The notes beneath the pieces are model-generated. The model was given only the letters and a program-made list of their open reading frames with translations. It was not told where the DNA came from and searched no databases. Positions 49,521-60,182 of a stretch of 64,000 bases of DNA are shown here, in pieces. The DNA is from Lucinisca nassula (Eukaryota > Mollusca > Bivalvia > Lucinida > Lucinidae), in assembly GCA_963580285.1 (NCBI GenBank), contig OY757024.1, positions 124,248,045 through 124,312,044 of the forward strand. The letters run 5' to 3'. The first letter of the stretch is position 1. Each line of letters opens with the position of its first letter. The translations under genes were made by a program, and so were the position numbers.

Positions 49521-49716
49521 CATGAAGAACCTCTCTATAACGACAATATTTGTTCACTAATATGTTGCCATTAAAGAATTTGTCGCTTCAAGGGAAGTGT
49601 ATATGAAGCGTAATACAGTAAACACTCTTTATACCAACATTCGATATAAGGACAAAACTTGTTATAACAACAATATCAATGTGGTGTAGGGGAACCATTC
49701 CTCGAACAGAATATTA
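49521..49716. other. Short TIR-like sequence before the LINE, no gene
   Basis: ACCTCTCTATAACGACAATA and ACTCTTTATACCAACATTCG are weakly related in inverted and direct sense. The LINE coding sequence starts abruptly at ~49720. Confidence 0.4.
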
Positions 49717-52258
49717 TATACCACTGCCCTGTATATTATGTTCTTAATTTCACGAAAACAAAAAGCCCTTCTTACAAGCGAAAAATTTACTTATTTGACA
49801 GGGGTAATTATCAGTCCTTTTCGAATGACCTGGCAAACACTGATTGGGACGCATTGATAAGTAATAATATTGATACATATGCAGAAAATGTAACGGAAAA
49901 GATTACTTCTTTATCAGACAAGCATATTCCAAACAAAATAATTACAATTCGTAAAACTGACCCCCCTTGGCTCACAACTAACATAAAGAAACTTCTCCGG
50001 AAAAAGAAAAGATTATATGATAAATTTAAAAAACAAATAACTCCAATAACTGGGAGACATATAAAAGCTTTCGAAACCATGTCACCACAGAAATTTCCCA
50101 AATCAAAACAGCTACAATTTGATAAATTATCTGAACGATTAACATGCTCTGAAACTGGCCCGAAAGATTGGTGGAAAACATTGAAACAATTTATTAAACT
50201 GGAACAGGTCAATACCATACCACCCTTGAATAAGGGCGGTACCATTTATTCAGACGATAATGCCAAAGCTAATGCTCTAAACGATTATTTTACAGATCAG
50301 ACACGTCTTGATGATAGTACGGCATCTCTTCCGCAAACTATAAACATACCTAATTATAACTTAGACTCACTTTTTATTACCACTGAAGAGGTTGAATCAA
50401 CCTTAAAATCACTCCCTCTCGGTAAAGCAGCCGGCCCAGACTTGATTAATAATCGTCTCCTCAAGGAACTTTCACAGCCTCTTTCGCATCCACTTCGTGA
50501 CTTGTTCAAATTTTCAATACGTCATGATAAAGGGCAACAACTTTGGAAACAAGCCAACGTCTCGCCAATACACAAGAAAAACGACCCATCTGAAATTTCA
50601 AACTACAGACCTATTTCTTTCCTTAGTACAGTCGGTAAAGTGCAAGAGAAAATTGTACATAAACATTTATACAACGTTCTCCATGAACATAATACAATCT
50701 CAACTTTTCAATCAGGCTTTGTTCCTGGCGATTCGACTGTAAACCAGTTAGTTGATTTATATAATACCTTCTGCAAAGCTCTCGATGACGGTAAAGAAGT
50801 TCGTTCAGTATTTTGCGATATTAGCAAAGCTTTTGATAGGGTATGGCATAGGGGTCCGCTTTTCAAACTCAAATCTGCAGGAATAACTGGAAATCTTTTA
50901 TCTTGGTTTGCTGACTACCTAAATGATAGACAACAACGCGTTGTGATACCAGGTGCTCGTTCGACATGGACTCCAATTAACGCCGGTGTCCCTCAAGGCT
51001 CGATTCTTGGACCCTTGTTGTTTATCCTATATATAAACGACATTTGTTGAAGATATCAATTCTTCTATAAGATTGTTTGCAGATGATACAAGTTTGTATA
51101 TGATAGTGGACGACCCCATTCAAGCAGCTGAACAATGAAATTCAGACCTAGAAAAAGTAAATCGTTGGGCAAAACGGTGGTTAGTTACATTTAATCCTGG
51201 AAAATCAGAATCTATGCTATTCTCAAGAAAACACAACAAACCTTATCACCCACCTGTTTCAATGGACCAGAAGCAAATAACTGAAGTAACTACACACAGG
51301 CACTTAGGTGTTATTTTTTCAGATGATTGTACTTGGCAAGATCATCTTGAACATATAAAGACAAAAGCATGGAATCGTGTAAATGTTATGCGGAAACTAA
51401 AATTTCAGTTAGATCGGAAATCTCTCCAGGCGATATATTATTCATTTATACGCCCCCTTTTACAATATGCCGACGTTGTATGGAATAACTGTGCACAATA
51501 CGAAGCGAATGAGTTAGAAAAAATTAAAAACGAAGCTGCACGAATAGTTTCTGGTGCAACGAAACTGGTATCAATTGGTTCTCTTTTGTTAGAAACAGGC
51601 TGGGAAACACTGGCGTCCAGGAGGCAAAAGCACAAACTCACTTTATTCTATAAAATGCATAATGACATTACTCCTGAATATCTTTGTTCACTTGTTCCAC
51701 CTACCGTTGGTAGTACATCGTCATATCCATTACGAAATGCTAATGATCTCCATACTCTACATACAAGATCACAACTTTACTATAAGTCCTTCTTGCCATC
51801 AGCTGTCCGAGAATGGAATGAACTCGCTGAGGAAACCCGCAACTCGCCCAGTCTAAATATATTTAAAACTAGGCTAAACACGAATGTTACTATACCACCT
51901 CGATACTATTTCACAGGTAAAAGACGCGGTCAGATCTATCATTCTAGGCTATGAACTAAATGTAGTTCCTTACGTCAGCACTTGTTCTCTAAGAACATTG
52001 TAGATTGCCCTCGGTGTGTTTGTGGATCCGTAGAGGACACGCACCACTATCTCTTAGCATGTGAACATATACCGAACTTAGGCGTGAACTGTTCAGCCGT
52101 GTGTCAGTAATCTGCAATCCAAATTTAAATATCCTGCTTAATGGGGATCCTTCTCTCTCACTCGATCAAAACAACACCATCGTCCTCGCTGTGCATGACT
52201 GAAGTCAAAACTTTTTCAATAAATGCTTTTGTTGGACTGACGACGTACTTTTCTTTTT
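49717..52258 (+). pseudogene. 3' half of a CR1/Jockey-type LINE: end of endonuclease, reverse transcriptase, C-terminal finger
   Basis: Enters mid-endonuclease as HCPVYYVLNFTK (the SDH block with SD lost), then LFDRGNYQSFSNDLANTDWD. RT motifs in order: NYRPISFLSTVGKV, FQSGFVPGDSTVNQL, FCDISKAFDRVW (catalytic Asp, ~50812), AGVPQGSILGPLLF, then FADDTSLYM (51076-51087, catalytic Asp pair) in the next frame. Lesions: a 1-nt frameshift near 51046, TGA at 51136, TGA at 51952, and another frameshift near 52085. After 51954 the frame continues to a C-rich finger (CPRCVCGSVEDTHHYLLAC) and ends with TGA at 52200-52202. Non-functional but young enough to read. Confidence 0.87.
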
Positions 52259-54212
52259 AGCTCACCTGTCACGTAGTGACAAGGTGAGCTTTTGGGATCA
52301 CTTTTTGTCCGTCGTGCGTCCGTGCGTGCGTGCGTCCGTGCGTCCGTATACTTTTTCTTCAAACAACAACTCCTCCTAAACCACTGATCGGATTTTGACC
52401 AAACTTCACAGGAATGATCCTTGGGTGGTCCCCTTTCAAAGTTGTTCAAATGGTTCCGGTCTGTTACACATCTAGGTCACAGGAGCTAAAAATAGATTTT
52501 TTACTGAAAATCTTTGAAAATCTTCTTCTCTGAAACCGCAAGGCCCAGGTCTTTGATATTTGGTATGAAGCTTCATCTAGTGGACCTCTACCAAGATTGT
52601 TCAAATTATAGCGCTGGGGCCAAAAATGCCCCCGCCCCGGGGGTGGGGGGGCCTTTGGTTTTACATAGGCTTATACAGGGAAAATCTTTAAAAATCTTCT
52701 TCTCTGAAACCGCAAGGCCCAGGTCTTTGATATTTGGTATGAAGCTTCATCTAGTGGACCTCTACCAAGATTGTTCAAATTATAGCGCTGGGGCCAAAAA
52801 TGCCCCCGCCCCGGGGGTGGGGGGGGGCTTAGGTTTTACATAGGCTTATATAGGGAAAATCTTTAAAAATCTTCTTCTCTGAAACCGCAAGGCCCGAGTC
52901 TTTGATATTTGGTGTGAAGCTTCATCTAGTGGACCTCTATCAAGATTGTTCAAATTATAGCCCTTGGGCCAAAAATGCCCCTGCTCCGAGAGCCTTTGTT
53001 TTACATAGGCTTATATAAGGAAAATATTTAAAAATCTTCTTCTCTGAAACCACAAGGCCCAGGTCTTTGATATTTGGTATGAAGCTTCATCTAGTGGACC
53101 TTTACCAAGATTGTTCAAATTATAGCTCTGGGGCCAAAAATGCCCTAGCCCCGGGGCCTTTGGTTTTACATAGGCTTATATAGGGAAAATCTTTAAAAAT
53201 CTTCTCTTTTACCACAAGGCCCAAGTCTTTGATATTTAGTGTGAAGCTTCATCTAGTGGACCTCTATCAAGATTGTTCAAATTATAGCCCTAGGGCCAAA
53301 AATGCCCCCACCCCGGGGCCCTTTGGTTTTACATAGGCTTATGTAGGGAAAATATTTAAAAATCTTCTTCTCTGAAACCACAAGGCCCAGGTCTTTAATA
53401 TTTGGTATGAAGCTTCATCTAGTGAACCTCTTCCAAGATTGTTCAAATTATAGTCCTGGGGCCAAAAATGCCCCAGCCCTGGGGGCCTTTGGTTTTACAT
53501 AGGCTTATAGAGGGAAAATCTTTAAAAATCTTCTTCTCTGAAACTGCAAGGCCCAGGTCTTTGATATTTGGTGTGAAGCTTTATCTAGTGGACCTCTATC
53601 AAGATTGTTCAAATTATAGCCCTGGGGCCAAAAATGCCCCCGCCCCGGGGCCTTTGGTTTTACATAGACTTATATAGGGAAAATCTTTAAAAATCTTCTT
53701 CTCTGAAACCTCAAGGCCCAGGTCTTTGATATTTGGTGTGAAGCTTCATCTAGTAGACCTCTATCAAGATTGTACAAATTATAGGCCTTGGGCGAAAAAT
53801 GCCCCCACCTGCAGGCCCTTTGGTTTTACATAGCCCTAGGAAATAGAAGTCAAGGCAATGAAAACCTTTGAAAATCTTCTTGTCTGAAAGCAAAAGGCCA
53901 AGGTCTTTGATATTTGGTATGAAGCTTTGTCTTGTGGATTTCTACCAAGATGGTTCAAATTATAGCCCTGGGGGCAAAAATGGCCCGACCCGGGAACCCC
54001 AATGTTTATAAAGACTTATATAAGGAAAACGTTTAAAAATCTTGTCTGAAACCAGAAGTCTCCATTCTCTGATATTTGGTATGAAGCTTCACCTTTTAGA
54101 CCACTACCAAGATTAATCATATTATAGCCCAGGGCCAATAATGGCTCTCCCAGGGACCCACATGATACCCTATGGATCAGGTGAGCGATCCAGGGCCATC
54201 ATGGCCCTCTTG
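52259..54212 (+). mobile_element. Pearl/Helentron-like element, ~2 kb, ~160-bp core array
   Basis: Left AGCTCACCTGTCACGTAGTG and ACAAGGTGAGCTTTTGG, then GTCCGTGCGTGCGTGCGTCC. About ten core units from ~52510 (CTTCTCTGAAACCGCAAGGC, AGGTCTTTGATATTTGGTAT, CTTCATCTAGTGGACCTCTA, ATAGGCTTATATAGGGAAAA). Right CAGGTGAGCGATCCAGGGCC, hairpin GGGCCATCATGGCCC, CTCTTG|TTT. The first two units are almost identical, a recent duplication. Inserted at the T-run ending the LINE. Confidence 0.82.
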
Positions 54213-54746
54213 TTTCTCATTAAAGAATACGAGATAAAGACCAAGATCAAATTTAGTATAGTAGTTTATTTCCACCCTTCCCCCGTGGAGCCTGATACAC
54301 TTATACATGTATATGTATATTGATAAGTTTTATCGTGCTTTTTACGGCGTAGCCGTTATAGTTTTGCTTTTGTCCTACATTTTTCGTTATTCCATTGGTC
54401 AATAAAACCACATGTCCAAGGAGATGACCATTTCATTGGTCAATGATTTGCATAAATAAATCTACTCAAAAGTACGACAGTTTACTGAAGTTTTAACCTA
54501 GGAAATGTTTCGCTTTTTATGTGAGACATGAATGAAAAATATATACAGTTTCGGCTTGCTCACCGTCTTGTCCTTTGATGACCATACGTCATATGTATAA
54601 TTGTGTTTCTAGTGAATTCTGTAACTGCTGCGGTGAATAGCTATTTTGACCTAATTTCACGTGGTTGGTCTATATAGCGAAAGGAACCATTTCGCGAAAG
54701 GAAGGTTCCTTTCGCGAAAGGAAGAATTTTCTGCGAAAGGAATTGT
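54213..54746. other. No gene; CGCGAAAGGAA repeats
   Basis: At ~54677-54742 GCGAAAGGAA occurs five times, several as the palindrome CCTTTCGCGAAAGG. CCATTGGTCAATAAAACC and CATTGGTCAATGATTTGC (~54393, ~54434) are a near-direct repeat. No coding signature. Confidence 0.5.
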
Positions 54747-54862
54747 TTGTTTGATTTGAGGTTAACGTCCCCATCAAATCTGTGTAGGTCATTTTGTGGG
54801 ACTTTTACCCGACATTGAGATGAAATGACACCCAAGCCCTGTTGCCCAATGAAACCAATAAA
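54747..54862 (-). mobile_element. SINE-like element D, truncated
   Basis: TTTGATTTGAGGTTAACGTC, TGGGACTTTTACCCGACATT and TTGCCCAATGAAACCAATA; the 5' portion is missing. Confidence 0.7.
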
Positions 54863-55410
54863 GAGATATAGCATGACAAAACGTGTAATAATCGCATAAC
54901 AAATTGACAGATGTTTAATTTACAATATATGCTAAATAAAAGTTGCAGTGTATCATTTGTATTCAGCATACTTTATGTCCTCCATTTTAACACAAAATGG
55001 ACATTTTCGAATATCATTAATGTTATATAAATTCTGAAAAGGAATAAGTGTAATTTGAGTTTTAATTAGGTGCACATAAGATCAAGTTTCCGTCCGTTTG
55101 TCTGCTCGTCCGTTTGTTCGTCCGCCTATGCGTTTACATTCACCATAGCGACAACCCGAAATGTTAACCCTAGAATTTGTGTTCAAAAACAGTAAATGAT
55201 AACGTTTTCTTATTTGTTGTGCATATACTTGAGATCATATGCTCTTGAAATGAGGTCATGTTTTTAACCTTGACCTTTTACATTGACCTTAGCTCATACA
55301 GGCATGACACCGCCCTCTGCAAAGCTATTTTTCCTCGCGATACATCTGAATTGTTTGAATACAGTAAACCAGTTCATAGCTAGACAATTGTTGCTGTCAC
55401 TATTGTAGCT
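54863..55410. other. No gene; possible pearl-like scrap
   Basis: TTTCCGTCCGTTTGTCTGCT followed by CGTCCGTTTGTTCGTCCGCC at ~55088-55130 resembles the left-end tract of pearl-like elements, but no paired ends were found. CCTTGACCTTTTACATTGAC at ~55268. Confidence 0.4.
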
Positions 55411-55411
55411 C

Positions 55412-56478
55412 ATATTGCACGACCCGCAGAAAAAGCGACCGACTGAAGTCGGTTTATTTTCTAAGAGTGTCCTAAAATCACCGTGTCATTCTGTCAGTCT
55501 GTCTGTCCGTCCGTAACCCGTTTGTGAAAATTGGTGATAGTGACTTAACCGCTTGGAATATTTGAACAATTTTTGGCATACTGATAGATATCAATGAGAT
55601 CTTACCAATGAACTTACGAAATATTATATTCCATTTAGTATAGGCTCGCCGAGGCGAAAAAATGTGAAAATTTTCGAACTGCTTCTCCTCGGAAACCGTT
55701 GGGCCGATTGAAGTCAAATTTCATATGGAGCCTCTATGGGATGGGGGAAACCAAAATTTGCTCATGGGGTCCAGGTCACATGACCCAAATGGCCGCCAAG
55801 CCATATATGGTCTGTCTGTCTGTCCGTCCGTAACCCGTTTGTGAAAATTGGTGATAGTGACTTAACCGCTTGGAATATTTAAACAATTTTTGACATATTG
55901 ATAGTATCAATGAGGTCTAACCAATGAACTTGCGAAATATTACATTCCATTTAGTATAGCCTCGCCGAGGCGAAAAATGTGAAAATTTTCGAAGTGCTTC
56001 TCCTCGGAAACCGTTGGGCCGATTAAGGTCAAATTTCATATGAAACCAAAATTTGCTCATGGGGTCCAGGTCACATGACCAAAATGGCCGCCAAGCCATA
56101 TATGGTAAAAAACCCTTCAAAATAGTCTTCTCCAGAACCACTTGGCAGATTTCCACGAAACTTGATAAATAACATCTGGGACGTAGGCCCATCATAAATT
56201 GCTAAAATGGTGACCCTGGGTTGACCTTGTGCCTAGGTCAAACTTTGACACATATGCTTTTGTATTGGAAAAGTGAGAATTCATTTTATCCTGCAAACGA
56301 TTCAGAATACAGTACTAAAGTATTAGATATATTTTTGCTCCTTACGATAAGGCGCATTTATTGGGGGAACCTTTTTAGGTCCAGGTCACATGACCAAAAT
56401 GGCCGCCATACCCATATATGGTAACACTCATCAAGCTAAAAGCATCCGGCGAGTCGTGCACTTCAGCTGAAGCACTGG
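55412..56478 (+). mobile_element. Pearl/Helentron-like element (TTGCACGAC ends, CTGG 3' terminus)
   Basis: Sub-terminal GCACGAC at 55418 is the complement of GTCGTGC at ~56453. The right end is the perfect hairpin CTTCAGCTGAAG, then CACTGG|TTT, fitting the classical Helitron CTRR. TCTGTCAGTCTGTCTGTCCG near the left end. A ~320-bp segment (TAACCCGTTTGTGAAAATTG ... CATGACC) is duplicated within. Confidence 0.72.
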
Positions 56479-56805
56479 TTTCTAAACAACCTTCCAATTA
56501 AATCTACGCCGCATATCTTTTTTAAAGATATTTCTTGTTTCAGCTATTAAGTTTAGACCTTAAAGTTTTTACAAATAGTATCAAATCACAATACATTTTT
56601 CATAATATTCTGATTATGACTCAGATCACTAGTAAGTTGCACTGATGTACTTTTGTATGGGATACAGATTCAATAAAAGTCTAATGACTTTCTTCTGGAT
56701 CCCGTTTTATGTATTGTTTCTATATGTACTCTAATGATTTGTATTGTTTAAAGTATACAAATGAAATATAAGTTTAAACTAATATCAATGGAACAAATCC
56801 TTACG
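56479..56805. other. No recognised feature
   Basis: AT-rich sequence without repeats I can name. No coding signal. Confidence 0.45.
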
Positions 56806-57270
56806 TCACGAAAACACGCCTATATAATTTTGACCCCATTGATTCCCAGTTTTATATGGGCCCCGTCAAGCGATTTTGGTACTTATCGCCTATGCGACCA
56901 GCGAAGGTTCAGGCGAGCCTGCGCATCCGCGCAGTCTCGCCAGAACCTTCGCTGCTCGCTCATACAAGCAGTGAATCAAAAGAAACCTTCTGACAAAAAA
57001 CCATATCCCTGGCCCCTCTGAATGGCTGGGCATGCGCAGTTAAAATTTGTCATGACGGAATGCTCGAAGACACAAATTCCCTTGACGGGGCTCATATAGT
57101 AAAACTGGGATTTACAGGGGTAAACCTTATTTTTCTTATTTCTGCTCTAAAATATAGATGTGGGTACTCGTTAGAACCGCCTCGGTTCTAACGAGTACCC
57201 ACAATCTATATTTTGAGCAGAAATAAGAAAAACATCCACATTTTTCGGTAAAGATTACCATGTATTTGTA

Positions 57271-57305
<35 letters not shown>

Positions 57306-57650
57306 TCGGGTTTAACGTCGCTTTCAACAATTTTTCAGTCATATCACGACGGGGTGTCTGGTTGCTACAGGAACCTCAATGCTCACTTTTATAGTGCTGC
57401 CTCACTGAAGTATCATGTCCCAGACACATTACATGATACCACACCCAGTCACATTATCCTGGCACTGGGTCGACCAGTCCTAGCTCTACCCTATAAATCT
57501 GAGTGCAAAGCGAGGAGCAGCTAGTACCATTTTCTAACGACTTTGGTATGTCGCGGCCCGGGATCGAACCCGTGACCTCCCGTTCCCGGAGCGGACACTC
57601 TACCAACTGAGCTATCGGGGCCGGTTAGTATTTGTATAGGCGTGTTTTCG
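56806..57650. mobile_element. MITE family G (long form) interrupted by SINE B
   Basis: TTACGTCACGAAAACACGCC left and TATAGGCGTGTTTTCGTAATG right TIR. A CGACCAGCGAAGGTTCAGGC hairpin and TGGGTACTCGTTAGAACCGC / GGTTCTAACGAGTACCCAC lie inside. The SINE at 57275-57627 splits the right arm. Confidence 0.75.
57275..57627 (-). mobile_element. tRNA-derived SINE family B, 13-bp TSD
   Basis: GTATTTGTATAGG at 57262-57274 is repeated at 57628-57640. Minus strand: CCGGCCCCGATAGCTCAGTT head, CACGGGTTCGATCCCGG B box, TTGTTGAAAGCGACGTTAAA and a (CA)n tail. Inserted into a MITE G. Confidence 0.88.
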
Positions 57651-57819
57651 TAATGGCTAAAGATGAGACGGATCAATAGACATATCCAAGATAATTGTAA
57701 ATCTTTAAATACGCCAAGAAACAAATGTTACTGATATTTGTTAGACTTATTAAATATCAGCAACATAAATTTGATTCTTGGAGTATCCTTTACTATAGTA
57801 GGCGCAGATACGATTGACT

Positions 57820-57851
<32 letters not shown>
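57820..57851. repeat. (G)32 homopolymer
   Basis: An uninterrupted 32-bp G run, unusual in animal DNA; its exact length may be a sequencing or assembly artefact. Flanking 57651-58235 shows no gene. Confidence 0.85.
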
Positions 57852-57852
<1 letters not shown>

Positions 57853-58235
57853 GTATCGTTGCACCTGCCTTCGGAATAGTTATTAACAAAAAGGGGTGGA
57901 AACCAAGTCAAACAATGCTGTAGTGGTCCGCGAAAGGCAGTCTACCGAATCTTCTGGTAGACTCCGCGAATTTGACAACACCTGAATATCTCCGCCTAGT
58001 CAATCTTATCCATGTACTTACTATCCTACTCCTCACAGAGATTCTATATAGCAGCAAATTTCCTGAAGCGACAGATTGTAAATAAATAAACAAACACATA
58101 TTGTGGATATTTTAACATTTGTTTCTTAGAATGTACCTATAAACTAATCATATAAATTATAGGATTCGTTTCACGGAAATATTGGTTTTTAGGAGTTTTA
58201 TGTGGGAGTCTCTTTTACTATTTATTCTCTATTTA

Positions 58236-59335
58236 TAAATATCCATAATTATTCATGGATATCCATAATTCGATTTATGGATATCTATAATTTGAATTAT
58301 GGATATCCATAAATCCAGTCGAATTATGGATATCCATCATTTTAATTATGGAGATCCATTAATCGAATAAAGGATATCCATAATTCGATTTATGGATATC
58401 CATAATTCAGATCGATTTATGGATATCCATAATTCGAATTATGGATATCAGTAATTCGAATAATGGGTACCCATAATTCGGTCCATTTATGGATATCCAG
58501 AATTCGTTTTGGCAAATAATACAATAAATAATGACTGAAACCAAAGGCCTTTGTGGTGAATTATGGATATCCATAATTTCGATTTACGGATATCCATAAT
58601 TCGAATTATGGATATCCATAAATCAGCGGAAAAATGGATATCAATGCTTTGATTTCTTGATATCCATAATTGGAATTAGTGATATTCACATAATTCGAAT
58701 TATGGATATCCATAAATCGCTCTGAATTAATGATATCCATAATTCTTTTAATTATGGATATCCATAATTCGATATGTGGATATCTATAATTCGATTTATG
58801 GATCTCCTTTATTCGGCTGATTTATGGATATTTCATAATTCGATTTACGGATATCCATAATTCGAATTATGGATATCCATAAATCGGCGGAAAAATGGAT
58901 ATCAATGTTTTAATTTATTAATATCCATAATTGGAATAAGTGATATTCACATAAGTCGAATTATGGATATCCATAAATCGCTCTGAATTAATGATATCCA
59001 TAATTCTTTTAATTATGGATATCCATAATTCGAAATATTGGATATCTATAATTCGAATTATGGATCTCTTTTATTCGGCTGATTTATGGATATCCATAAT
59101 TCGATTTACGGATATCCATAATTCGAATTATGGATATCCATAAATCAACGGAAAATGATATTGATGTTTTGATTTATTGATATTCATAATTGGAATTAGT
59201 GATATTCAAATAATTCGAATTATGGATATCCATAAATTGCTCTGAATTAATGATATCCATAAATGTTTTAATTATGGATATCCATAATTTGATTTATGGA
59301 TATCCATAAATCGAATCATGGATATCTATAGAATG
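58236..59335. repeat. Palindromic satellite: ATGGATATCCAT alternating with AATTCGAATT
   Basis: Two perfect palindromes, ATGGATATCCAT and AATTCGAATT, alternate with variants over ~1.1 kb. The core unit is ~22 bp and self-complementary on both scales. From ~58551 a higher-order period appears: CAGCGGAAAAATGGATATCA at ~58623, its variant at ~58885 and a third at ~59145, i.e. ~260 bp. A further ~150-bp block is inside the CBM14 gene's first intron (60512-60662). No coding or TIR signature. Confidence 0.9.
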
Positions 59336-59743
59336 GATTAAATAGTAAAACGGCTACCCATAGTTTTGTCGTTATATCGAAGATTAAGCTGCCACGTGTG
59401 GCATTCGCGTGCTACCACTTGCGACATTAGTCCTGAAATTCTTGAGCATCAACTATTTACTCATAATCCGTGCCTTATCTGGCATTACAGCGAGTTTTTA
59501 CCATACAGAAATCAGAGAAAACTAGAATTTGTTTACTTTAAAATGACATCATCTGAAGTAGTTTATCTAGATGCATGATAAAAACTATAAACCTATTCCA
59601 AGTGCGCAATTGAAACGCTTTAATCACTTTCTTATGCTTGCCACCTTTGGTATGAGGGTGGGTTGGTCTTGAAAAATCACACATGAGGTAAATAAAGGTG
59701 TGGGTGATATTTAGAACAAAAACAGGTGCGTTTTGTCTGATCT
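59336..59743. other. Upstream region of the CBM14 gene
   Basis: Non-repetitive sequence between the palindromic satellite and the TATA box. A TGACATCA (CRE-like) at ~59543 and TTATCT (GATA-type) at ~59476 are visible. Such short matches are weak evidence of regulation. Confidence 0.3.
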
Positions 59744-59920
59744 ATATATAAGTGAAATTTTTTAACAGAATATAGCACAAGAAACCTGAAATAACTGGCT
59801 GACGACGTGGAATTAAGCATTTAGAAATTGTCTGGCAGTCGACGTGAAATTAAGCATTTAGAAATTGTCTGGAAGTATTTACAATATTTTCAAACACAGT
59901 GAAATTGTAAAAATTTTAGA
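59744..59920 (+). promoter_or_regulatory. Putative core promoter and 5' UTR of the CBM14 gene
   Basis: TATATAAG at 59744-59751 lies ~170 bp before the ATG. The leader contains a direct repeat of ~37 bp: GACGTGGAATTAAGCATTTA / GACGTGAAATTAAGCATTTA, each followed by GAAATTGTCTGG. The transcription start is not determinable from sequence. Confidence 0.45.
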
Positions 59921-60182
59921 ATGACAAAAATAATGAAAATTAAAGCTCTTAACATCGTGCAAACTTCAATTCTTGTTTTAATAACCCTCACAGTGACAGA
60001 CTCTTTTGCTTATGAATTATGCACGGAGAGAAGTGACTTTAAATGGCGGCGATATCCCAACACATGTGATACTTTATATTTTTGTTTCTTGGGAAAAGCT
60101 GTTCTGTTCAGCTGTGGTCCTGGGCAAGTGGTTGGAACTAACAAGAGATTCTGTGTGCCAGAAAACTCGGTTTTCGACGACT
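59921..60182 (+). CDS. CBM14 gene exon 1: signal peptide and first chitin-binding domain
   Basis: ATG at 59921 (a second in-frame ATG at 59933 also precedes the hydrophobic core). It encodes 87 codons plus one base. Signal: MTKIMKIKALNIVQTSILVL and onward to DSFA. Cysteines are in YELCTER, NTCDTLYFC, LFSCGPG and KRFCVPE, and the last Cys spans the junction. Donor GTAAGT at 60183. The frame runs on ~20 codons into a MITE G in the intron, which is not coding. Confidence 0.84.

Noticed and set aside
49811..50245. 144-codon minus-strand frame
   Set aside because: Antisense shadow of the LINE region before the RT core.
57820..57851. G-quadruplex regulatory element
   Set aside because: A pure 32-G run is compatible with a quadruplex, but length is unreliable and nothing ties it to a gene.
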